A stretch of DNA of 13,777 nt, from NCBI GenBank assembly GCA_016463555.1, contig JAEMRB010000015.1:1-13777 (forward strand), written 5' to 3'. Each line of letters begins with the position of its first letter. Position 1 is the first letter of the stretch. Below the pieces are notes generated by a model, which was not told the origin of the DNA, ran no database searches, and saw nothing but the letters and a program-made list of their open reading frames with translations. The position numbers and the translations under genes are program-made. Positions 6,928 to 12,782 of the stretch are shown piece by piece. The stretch is from Chloroflexota bacterium (GTDB lineage: Bacteria > Chloroflexota > Limnocylindria > Limnocylindrales > Limnocylindraceae).

Positions 6928-7673
6928 GGCCAGTCGGGGCTCGGTTCTGGGAAGCAGCCGGTCGCAGCGAGGTCGCTGAGGCGCGCCGCTAGCTCATCAA
7001 TCTCCTCTCCGTCGAGGAGTGGGGAGAGTTGCGCGCGCAGCTCTCCGTTTGCGGCCAGCCCCTGAACGCCGCGCGCAATGACGAGCTGCTCCTCTTCGGT
7101 GAACGCCTTGCTGCGCCACGCCCACAGCACGGTGCGCAGCTTCGGCTCAACGGCGAAGGTGACGCCGTGGTCGACGCCAAGGATGCGCCCGTCAGGGAGG
7201 GGGAGGATGTGCCCACCCTTCCGGTCGCCGTTATTCACGATCGCGTCGAAGAGGGCGAGGCGACGCAGCCCCTCGTCTGAGGCGTTGACGAGATCAACCG
7301 CGCGATGCACCCCAACATGGTCGATCCAGAGTTGCACGGCACCCTCGCCGGCGGGGCCGTCGCGCAGGATCGTGGGCGGCACAACGCCGAGTTCGAGCGC
7401 CTCGCTCACAAGATATGCAGCGGTCTCGCGCGCCGCGAGGCTCCCCTCAGGGAAGTCCCAGAGCGGCGCCTCGCCGCGGATCGGCTTGTAGATCACCTGG
7501 ATCCCACCATCGATCTCACAGAGGAAGCTGGCGTTGCTCGCCTGCGCGATGCGCCCGATCGGTTTGAGTTCGGGCGAGAGGCGCATGAGGCGAAGCGCCT
7601 CGTCAATCTCAACGAGGCCTGAGGTGGTTGGGAGCGCCCCGCGCCAGTTCGGTGCCGCCGCTGCGCCCGTCAC
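6903..7673 (-). CDS. SCO1664-family protein (PI3/4-kinase-like, function unknown)
   Basis: A 256-aa protein resembling the SCO1664 family, annotated as phosphatidylinositol 3/4-kinase-like; no substrate has been established as far as I know. Kinase-fold hallmarks are visible: Lys63 in VIYKPIRGE, a candidate helix Glu83 in AARETAAYLVSE, a catalytic-loop-like segment ALFDAIVNNGDRKGGHIL at 140-157, and a metal-binding-like Asp168 in GVDHG. WDFPEGSLA near 72 is a strong family motif. I chose the GTG at 7673, 1 nt after the DUF3090 stop. The frame stays open to an ATG at 7808, but that would overlap DUF3090 by over 130 nt with low-complexity sequence. It is the last gene of the five-gene minus-strand unit. 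Phosphotransfer to a protein or small molecule is a reasonable guess only. Confidence 0.82.
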   Translation of the reverse strand: MTGAAAAPNWRGALPTTSGLVEIDEALRLMRLSPELKPIGRIAQASNASFLCEIDGGIQVIYKPIRGEAPLWDFPEGSLAARETAAYLVSEALELGVVPPTILRDGPAGEGAVQLWIDHVGVHRAVDLVNASDEGLRRLALFDAIVNNGDRKGGHILPLPDGRILGVDHGVTFAVEPKLRTVLWAWRSKAFTEEEQLVIARGVQGLAANGELRAQLSPLLDGEEIDELAARLSDLAATGCFPEPSPDWPPLPWPLV

Positions 7674-7674
7674 C

Positions 7675-8232
7675 TCAGTTGAGGAGGGCGGCCTTGCGTG
7701 CGCAGCGGTGCCCACGCGGATCAAGCGGCACGCCACAGTTCGGGCAGATCGGTCGGCCCGCAGCGGCGAGCTGCAGGGCGTTCTCGGCGAATTCGAGGGC
7801 CGAAGCAACGCTGAGTGCTACGCGCAAGACATCGGGGCCTTCGGGTGCGTCGTTGATTGGCGGTGGAGCGGAGGCATCTTCGACACTCATGTCGTCACGG
7901 AACTCGAGGATGAGGCGCGTGAGCAGCGGATCCCAGGCGAGGGCAATGGTGCCGACGCGGAACTCAGCGGTGAACGGCTCGGCGAGTGCCGGCAGCTTTC
8001 GTGGTAGCGGTAGTGGTGCACTCGGCAACTGCACGCTGCCGCCCTCACTTAGGTCTTTCAGCATCTCAACGATCCTGCGCGCGAGCACGGCAATCTGGCT
8101 CTTCTCAACGACAACGGTTGCGGCGATGCCGCCGCCGATCGCCTGTAGGTGGAAGATGCGCTGCCCAGGCTCACCAATCGCACCAGCAATGAACTGGTCG
8201 GGTGGATCGAAGCGGATGATCCTTCGCGGCAT
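7675..8232 (-). CDS. DUF3090 protein with C-terminal zinc ribbon
   Basis: A 185-aa member of the DUF3090 family, function unknown. The N-terminal part (RIIRFDPPDQFIAGAIGEPGQ, with RIFHLQA after it) and the central FRVGTIALAWD segment are family-typical. The C terminus carries a candidate zinc site: Cys163 and Cys166 in CPNC, then His175 and Cys177 in GHRC. The ATG at 8232-8230 overlaps the preceding phosphatase stop by one base (TGATG), so translation is probably coupled. In Actinomycetota this family commonly lies between an MSMEG_4193-type phosphatase and an SCO1664-type protein, exactly as here. That conserved order suggests a shared pathway or complex, with DUF3090 perhaps an adaptor; this is inference. 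No signal peptide or membrane segment is seen. Confidence 0.85.
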   Translation of the reverse strand: MPRRIIRFDPPDQFIAGAIGEPGQRIFHLQAIGGGIAATVVVEKSQIAVLARRIVEMLKDLSEGGSVQLPSAPLPLPRKLPALAEPFTAEFRVGTIALAWDPLLTRLILEFRDDMSVEDASAPPPINDAPEGPDVLRVALSVASALEFAENALQLAAAGRPICPNCGVPLDPRGHRCARKAALLN

Positions 8233-8915
8233 CAGCGCTCTCCGCGCAGTCGTCCAAGGAGTGACGGCTTTTTTGGTTTCTCAGCGAGGCCCGCGGCCGC
8301 GCCCTCAGCGGAAAGGTTGACCCGCACCACGGTTGGGCGCTCGCCGCTGTAGCGAATGACGGTGATGCTGGCCGGATCGATCGCGATGCGCTGGAAGAGG
8401 TCGAGTGGGGTGCCGAGTGCGTCGGCAACAATCGCCTTGATGATGTCGCCGTGGCTGGCGCAGAGCCACGTCTCGTCGTCGCTGAATCGCGCATCAATCT
8501 CGCGGATCGCCTCAACTGCGCGCGCCGATGCGGCGCGGAGTGATTCGCCATTAGGGAAGACCATTGCCGATGGTTGGCGCTGCACGATGCTCCAGAGTGG
8601 GTCCTTCATCAACTTGCGAAGCTCCTTACCCGACCAGTCGCCGTACTCCACCTCCGTGAGGCGCTCGTCGACCACGATGTCGGGGCGAGACTTAACGCTT
8701 GGGCCACGCATTGAGCGCACCGCTTCGGCAGTCTCAAGGCAGCGCTGCATTGGTGAGGAGACGATGCTATCGATCTGCACCGCACTGAGCGCCTCGGCGA
8801 GCGCCGCGGCCTCTTTGCGACCCACTGGGCTGAGCGGGATCCCCTTGATGCGACCGCTGAGCTTGGTTCCGGTCTCGGCGGTGCGTGCGTGGCGAACGAG
8901 AATCAGGCGTGCCAT
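8232..8915 (-). CDS. Histidine phosphatase family protein (MSMEG_4193-type putative phosphomutase)
   Basis: A 227-aa cytoplasmic protein of the histidine phosphatase (phosphoglycerate-mutase-like) superfamily. The phosphate pocket is visible: Arg8-His9 in LVRHARTAE, Arg58 in SSPMQRCLETAE, Glu88 and Glu90 in LTEVEYGDW, and the second His155 in CASHGD. The usual RHG motif reads RHA here (Ala10). The tail after about 205 is Ala/Lys-rich and probably disordered. The ATG at 8915 follows the phosphofructokinase stop by 3 nt, and the gene ends in a one-base overlap with DUF3090. Despite following a glycolytic gene, it resembles the MSMEG_4193 group rather than glycolytic GpmA, so a phosphatase on an unknown substrate is more likely than phosphoglycerate mutase. 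Confidence 0.88.
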   Translation of the reverse strand: MARLILVRHARTAETGTKLSGRIKGIPLSPVGRKEAAALAEALSAVQIDSIVSSPMQRCLETAEAVRSMRGPSVKSRPDIVVDERLTEVEYGDWSGKELRKLMKDPLWSIVQRQPSAMVFPNGESLRAASARAVEAIREIDARFSDDETWLCASHGDIIKAIVADALGTPLDLFQRIAIDPASITVIRYSGERPTVVRVNLSAEGAAAGLAEKPKKPSLLGRLRGER

Positions 8916-8918
8916 CGG

Positions 8919-9977
8919 TCAGTCGAAGTGCCCGAAGAGTGGTGGGTAGCTGAGATCAATGGAGCGATTCTTGCCGCCGACTTCAGCGAGGGGTACCTCG
9001 ACGATTGCGCCGCCCTTCAGTGCGACCATCACGCCGAGTCGACCAGCCTCAAGCGCCTCTACTGCGGCAACCCCGTAGCGTGTGCCGAGTACGCGGTCGG
9101 CGGCGGTCGGTGCACCACCGCGCTGCAGGTGCCCCAAGCGGGTGCAGCGCACCTCGAGCCCGCTGCGCTCTTCAAGGATCGTGGCGAGCGCATCGCCAAC
9201 GGCGACCTTGTCGAGCCGTGGGTGACCGAACTCATCGAGCGGTACCGAGGTTGTCGTTGACCCTGCGGCTGGAAGTTTCACCCCTTCGGAGACGACGATG
9301 ATCGAGCTCCCGTCGCCGATCGCGCGGCGCGCCTTCAGCTTGGCAACAAGTTCGTCGAGCGCTGCGGCGGTGAACTCCACCTCAGGGATCAGAATCGCGT
9401 GCGCGCCACCGCCGAGCCCGCCCCATGCGGCGACCCAACCTGCGTCGCGACCCATCACCTCAACGACGGCGACGCGGTGATGTGATGCGGTGGTGGTGGC
9501 GATCCGATCGAGCGCCTCAGTGACGATGTTCGCGGCGGTATCGAAGCCGAGGCAGCCCTCGGTCCCCCAGACGTCGTTATCCATCGTCTTGGGAATCGCG
9601 TTGACCGCTGCACCGCGCTTGGCGAGGCCGGCAGCAACGGAGAGGGTGTCGTCACCACCAATGGCGATCAGGGCGTTGAGGCCGAGCGCGCGCATGTTTG
9701 CCTCGGCGGCATCGAGGCCACCCTCGCGCTTCAGCAGGTTCGTGCGGCTCGAGCCGAGCATCGTGCCCCCCTGCGCCTGGATGCCGTGCACGACGGCGCG
9801 ATCGAGTGGTCGCGTGAGTGGGGCGCCAACCGTGGCGAGCCCCTTCCAGCCGTCGAGGATGCCGACCACCTCATGGCCACCGGCCGCCGCGCGGTGCACC
9901 ACCGCACGAATCGCAGGGTTCAGTCCTGGGCAGTCGCCGCCACCGGTCAAGACGCCAATCTTCAGGCGTCCGCTCAT
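8919..9977 (-). CDS. pfp: 6-phosphofructokinase, predicted pyrophosphate-dependent
   Basis: Phosphorylates fructose 6-phosphate at C1 in glycolysis; many homologues are annotated pfkA. The 352 aa show GVLTGGGDCPGLN at 8-20, GGDDT at 107-111, the catalytic PKTMDND at 129-135 (base Asp133) and MGRDAGW at 175-181, which binds the sugar phosphate. Asp110 and Lys130 occupy the places of Gly104 and Gly124 in E. coli ATP-PfkA. In this family Asp plus Lys at those sites marks pyrophosphate as phosphoryl donor, whereas Gly at the first site goes with ATP. A PPi enzyme is reversible and could also serve gluconeogenesis. The ATG (9977-9975) overlaps the fumC stop as ATGA, so it is translationally coupled. 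Donor specificity is predicted, not shown. Confidence 0.9.
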   Translation of the reverse strand: MSGRLKIGVLTGGGDCPGLNPAIRAVVHRAAAGGHEVVGILDGWKGLATVGAPLTRPLDRAVVHGIQAQGGTMLGSSRTNLLKREGGLDAAEANMRALGLNALIAIGGDDTLSVAAGLAKRGAAVNAIPKTMDNDVWGTEGCLGFDTAANIVTEALDRIATTTASHHRVAVVEVMGRDAGWVAAWGGLGGGAHAILIPEVEFTAAALDELVAKLKARRAIGDGSSIIVVSEGVKLPAAGSTTTSVPLDEFGHPRLDKVAVGDALATILEERSGLEVRCTRLGHLQRGGAPTAADRVLGTRYGVAAVEALEAGRLGVMVALKGGAIVEVPLAEVGGKNRSIDLSYPPLFGHFD

Positions 9978-11377
9978 CGGCTCGGTCCCGTCATCTTCTC
10001 TGGCCGAACGATCGCATCGAACTGCTCGGCGCTGACGTAACCAAGTTCAAGTGCCGTGTCGCGCAGCGTTCCGCCGCTGGCGTGTGCGCGCTTGGCGATC
10101 TCCGCCGCCTTGTCGTAGCCGATCAACGGCGTGAGCGCCGTCACCAGCATCAGCGAGTCGTTGAGCAGTTCCGTGATGCGCGCCGCGTCTGGCTCCGTGC
10201 CGGCGAGGCAGTGATCGGCAAACGAGCGCGCCGCATCGCCAAGGAGCCGGATCTGCGCCAGCAGGTCGAGCGCGATCAGCGGCTTGAAGACGTTGAGCTG
10301 GAAGTTCCCCTGGCTTGCGGCGAAGGCGATCGCCGCGTCGAGTCCGTAGATCTGCACGCAGACCATCGTCAGCGCCTCGGCCTGGGTTGGGTTCACCTTC
10401 CCCGGCATGATCGAAGAGCCCGGCTCGTTCTCGGGGATGCGCAACTCGCCAAGTCCGGCACGCGGGCCAGAGGCGAGCCAGCGCACATCGTTGGCGAGCT
10501 TCATCAGCGTCGCGGCGGTGGTGCGCAGTGCAGCGGATGCCGCGAGTGTTGCCTCTTGCCCTGCGAGCGCTGCGAACTTATTTGGCGCGCTGACGATCGG
10601 TTCGCCGGTCAGCTTCGCGATCGCCTTGGCGGTGCGATCGGCAAACTCAGGATGAGCGTTCAGGCCAGTGCCAACTGCGGTGCCACCGAGTGCGATCGCA
10701 CGGAGCTCGCTCTGCGCAGCCTCGATGCGGGCGATGTCGCCCGCGAGCGCTGCAGCATGGGCGCCGAACTCTTGGCCGAGGGTGAGTGGCACGGCATCTT
10801 GTAGATGGGTGCGGCCAATCTTCACGATCCCGCTCCAGGCGGAGGCTTTTGCACTGATGGTGGCGTGCAGGTGTCGCAGTGAAGGGAGCAGCGTCTTGCT
10901 GACGGCGAGCGTTGCGGCGATGTGGAGCGCACTCGGGAAGGCATCATTCGATGACTGCGAGAGGTTGACATCGTCGTTCGGGTGAATCGGGCTTTTCCCG
11001 CCGCGTGTTCCGGTGGCGCGCTCGTTGGCGATGGAGGCGATCACCTCGTTCACATTCATGTTGCTCTGGGTGCCAGAGCCCGTCTGCCAAGTCGAGAGGG
11101 GGAACTCGCCGTCGGCGCCACCGCTGGTGACAACCTGCGCAGCCTCGACGATGAGCTTCGCCTTATCGGCGGGGAGGAGTCCGAGTTCGGCATTGACGCT
11201 CGCCGCCGCGCTCTTGATGGTGGCGAGGGCGTGGATCACCTCAAGGGGCATACGGTCGTTGCCGATGGCGAAGAGGTGCAGGGAGCGGGCCGTCTGGGCG
11301 CCCCAGTGCTGATCGGCTGGAACCTCAATCTCACCGAACGAGTCGCGCTCCGTGCGCGTCTTCTTTGCGTTGCTCAT
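9974..11377 (-). CDS. fumC: Fumarate hydratase, class II
   Basis: Iron-independent fumarase interconverting fumarate and L-malate in the TCA cycle; cytoplasmic homotetramer in the family. The ATG at 11377 gives 467 aa, the standard class II length, and has GGAGG 6 nt upstream; a longer frame back to 11467 overlaps the divergent hydrolase gene and is not supported. Conserved blocks: TGSGTQSNMN at 99-108, HPNDDVN at 132-138, GRTHLQDAVP with catalytic His191, and the signature GSSIMPGKVNPTQ at 320-332 with Ser321 on the mobile loop. These match FumC better than aspartase or argininosuccinate lyase of the same superfamily. It leads the five-gene unit and overlaps phosphofructokinase by 4 nt. A likely -10 (TACACT, 11421-11416) gives a leader of about 30 nt. 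Confidence 0.95.
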   Translation of the reverse strand: MSNAKKTRTERDSFGEIEVPADQHWGAQTARSLHLFAIGNDRMPLEVIHALATIKSAAASVNAELGLLPADKAKLIVEAAQVVTSGGADGEFPLSTWQTGSGTQSNMNVNEVIASIANERATGTRGGKSPIHPNDDVNLSQSSNDAFPSALHIAATLAVSKTLLPSLRHLHATISAKASAWSGIVKIGRTHLQDAVPLTLGQEFGAHAAALAGDIARIEAAQSELRAIALGGTAVGTGLNAHPEFADRTAKAIAKLTGEPIVSAPNKFAALAGQEATLAASAALRTTAATLMKLANDVRWLASGPRAGLGELRIPENEPGSSIMPGKVNPTQAEALTMVCVQIYGLDAAIAFAASQGNFQLNVFKPLIALDLLAQIRLLGDAARSFADHCLAGTEPDAARITELLNDSLMLVTALTPLIGYDKAAEIAKRAHASGGTLRDTALELGYVSAEQFDAIVRPEKMTGPSR

Positions 11378-11415
11378 TGCCGCCTCCGATATGGGCGCAG
11401 CGCGCCTCTCCTGTA

Positions 11416-11425
11416 AGTGTAGGAT
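11416..11425. promoter_or_regulatory. Overlapping divergent -10 elements between fumC and the hydrolase gene
   Basis: In the 55-bp divergent gap, TAGGAT on the plus strand (11420-11425) and TACACT on the minus strand (11421-11416) share two base pairs. TAGGAT ends 7 nt before the hydrolase ATG, predicting a leaderless transcript. TACACT would start the fumC mRNA about 30 nt before its ATG, leaving room for its GGAGG site. Shared or overlapping -10 elements are known from bidirectional bacterial promoters; the assignment here is by pattern only. Confidence 0.4.
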
Positions 11426-11432
11426 CGCACGC

Positions 11433-12257
11433 ATGAGCATGGAGCAGGAGGGCCTGGCCCCCTTCACGGCGAGCGACGGGGCGACTCTCTTCCGACGCGT
11501 CTATGAGCCGGTCGGGGAGCCGCTCGGCGAGCTCCTCTTTGGGCACGGGCTCGGGGAGAACTCCAGCCGCTACGTCCAGGCGGCGCGCGCCTTCGCCGCT
11601 GCTGGCTGGCGCACAACCACGTGGGATCTGCGGGGCCATGGGCGCTCCGATGGGCCCCGAACCTACGTGAAGGAGTTTCGGCGCTTCCACCTCGACCTTG
11701 CGGAGCAGGTGAGCGAGCTGCAGCGCACAGGGCGGCGGGTCGTTGTCGTCTCACATAGCCTAGGCGGCCTCATCGCCTTCGGCGCCGTCGCCGCGGGGCT
11801 CACGAAGCCCGACTACCTCGTTATCTCTGCGCCGGCCCTTGAGGCCCGTATGGCGACCTGGAAACGCGTCGTTGCGCCAATCTTGTCGCGCGTTCTTCCT
11901 ATGCTGAGAATTCCAACAGGGATCGGTGTCGACACCAGCCCCGGGCAGCGACTTCAAAATCTTGATCCAGGCGCCCCTGAACATCTATACCAGGCAACGA
12001 CACGTTTTGGCGACGAGAGCTTTCGCGCGCAGAAGGCGGCACGTGCCGTCGTTGCGGCTGGCGGAAACTTCCCAGTGCCAACGCTGGTGACGCAGGGCGA
12101 GGGGGATACGCTGGTTCGGCCAGAGTGGACGAAGCCGTTGGCAAGCCTCGGCAACGTTGAGTACCTAACGTTGAAGGGGTTTGATCACCATCCGTTTGCA
12201 ACGCTTGCCTACCAGGTTGCCGTCGATGAGATCTTGCTGCGAATCGGACGTCGCTAA
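11433..12257 (+). CDS. Alpha/beta hydrolase, monoacylglycerol lipase-like
   Basis: A 274-aa cytoplasmic alpha/beta hydrolase of the lysophospholipase/monoacylglycerol lipase (Hydrolase_4) group, probably cleaving an ester of a lipid or similar small substrate. Oxyanion-side motif HGLGENSSRY is at 38-47 and DLRGHGRSDG at 65-74, both typical of this group. The nucleophile elbow VSHSLGGL contains Ser109; Asp225 in GEGDTLVRPE is the acid, and His252 or His253 in GFDHHPF the base, so the triad is complete. No signal peptide or membrane segment is seen. The ATG at 11433 is chosen because homology starts shortly after it; a second ATG at 11439 is possible. It has at best a weak AGGA upstream and may be leaderless. 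Substrate cannot be set from sequence. The gene converges on the ACT-domain gene, 6 bp apart. Confidence 0.87.
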   Translation: MSMEQEGLAPFTASDGATLFRRVYEPVGEPLGELLFGHGLGENSSRYVQAARAFAAAGWRTTTWDLRGHGRSDGPRTYVKEFRRFHLDLAEQVSELQRTGRRVVVVSHSLGGLIAFGAVAAGLTKPDYLVISAPALEARMATWKRVVAPILSRVLPMLRIPTGIGVDTSPGQRLQNLDPGAPEHLYQATTRFGDESFRAQKAARAVVAAGGNFPVPTLVTQGEGDTLVRPEWTKPLASLGNVEYLTLKGFDHHPFATLAYQVAVDEILLRIGRR

Positions 12258-12267
12258 GCGGGCTTAG
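12254..12267. terminator. Short palindrome embedding both stop codons of convergent genes
   Basis: CTAAGC-GG-GCTTAG is a perfect 6-bp inverted repeat. The plus-strand TAA (12255-12257) and minus-strand TAA (12266-12264) occupy symmetrical places in its arms. It is short and has no T run, so any terminator role is weak. Confidence 0.3.
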
Positions 12268-12653
12268 TACTCCTGCCCGAGTGCAGCGCGTGCCTTCGCC
12301 GGATCATCGACAACAAAGGCGAAGGTTGCTCGCTCGCCCCATCGCCCCATGAAGAGGTGCCCGTACACGTTCACGCCAGCGGCGGCGAGACGATCGAGCA
12401 CGGAGAGCATGCCGCCCGGCTGGTCATCGACTTCGGCGAGTACGGATTCGCTCTCAATGAATGTGTAGGAGCCAGCTTCTAGTACCGCGCGCGTCTTGAC
12501 GTCGTCGGCGGTCTTCAAGATGACGTGGCCGACTTCGCCGATCCCACCGCCACCGATGGCCTTGAGGTCGACCCCCTGGCGCTCAAGCTCGCGGCAGAGC
12601 GCGGCGAGCGCCCCAGGCTTATGCGTAAGTTGGACCACGAATTGATGTGCCAT
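12264..12653 (-). CDS. Tandem ACT-domain protein, putative amino-acid-binding regulator
   Basis: A 129-aa protein made almost entirely of two ACT-like repeats. The first, about 1-65, opens with FVVQLTHKPGALAALCREL, where the Pro-Gly turn before a helix is typical. The second, about 70-129, opens with LAEVDDQPGGMLSVLDRLAAAGVNV. No catalytic domain is attached, so it is a stand-alone small-molecule (commonly amino acid) sensor or an allosteric partner of another enzyme. Which ligand cannot be told. GGGGIGEVGH links the first helix to a strand. The ATG at 12653 has no Shine-Dalgarno at normal spacing, but TACCCT lies 6 nt upstream. It is divergent from the aldehyde dehydrogenase gene across 129 bp and convergent with the hydrolase gene. 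Confidence 0.8.
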   Translation of the reverse strand: MAHQFVVQLTHKPGALAALCRELERQGVDLKAIGGGGIGEVGHVILKTADDVKTRAVLEAGSYTFIESESVLAEVDDQPGGMLSVLDRLAAAGVNVYGHLFMGRWGERATFAFVVDDPAKARAALGQEY

Positions 12654-12659
12654 ACCTTG

Positions 12660-12665
12660 AGGGTA
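12660..12665 (-). promoter_or_regulatory. Possible -10 element for a leaderless ACT-protein transcript
   Basis: On the minus strand TACCCT (12665-12660) is followed by six bases, CAAGGT, and then the ATG at 12653. Initiation 6-7 nt after the hexamer would fall on or next to the A of the start codon. The same hexamer precedes the aceE start. The AAGG here is too close to the ATG for a normal Shine-Dalgarno role. Confidence 0.4.
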
Positions 12666-12688
12666 GCGCGCGCCGCCGCGCTTCGCTA

Positions 12689-12782
12689 GGGGTGGCCCGC
12701 GAAACAGAGCACCCCACGAAGGGGGCAGCGGCGGTAGGCTCAGGGGGAGCCCCGCCCGGGGCAGAGCTGTAGGAGGGTTGAG
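12689..12782 (+). promoter_or_regulatory. Promoter and structured leader of the aldehyde dehydrogenase gene
   Basis: The divergent gap holds several inverted repeats: GGGGTG (12689-12694) with CACCCC (12710-12715); GGCTC-agggg-GAGCC (12737-12751); and GCCCCG-cc-CGGGGC (12749-12762). The last two share bases 12749-12751 and cannot form fully together. TAGGCT (12735-12740) is a possible -10. AGGAGGG (12771-12777) is a strong Shine-Dalgarno 5 nt before the ATG. I recognise no known riboswitch. Regulation by alternative structures is speculative; GC-rich DNA yields such repeats by chance. Confidence 0.4.

Noticed and set aside
7674..7808. Longer start for the SCO1664-like gene at 7808
   Set aside because: Would overlap DUF3090 by more than 130 nt with Ser/Arg/Pro-rich sequence; the GTG at 7673 fits the tight spacing of the operon.
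8232..8915. Glycolytic phosphoglycerate mutase adjacent to phosphofructokinase
   Set aside because: Motifs and the DUF3090/SCO1664 neighbours fit the MSMEG_4193 phosphatase group better than GpmA.
9818..10804. 328-codon plus-strand frame across phosphofructokinase and fumC
   Set aside because: Arg/His-rich shadow of two well-supported minus-strand enzymes with no motif of its own.
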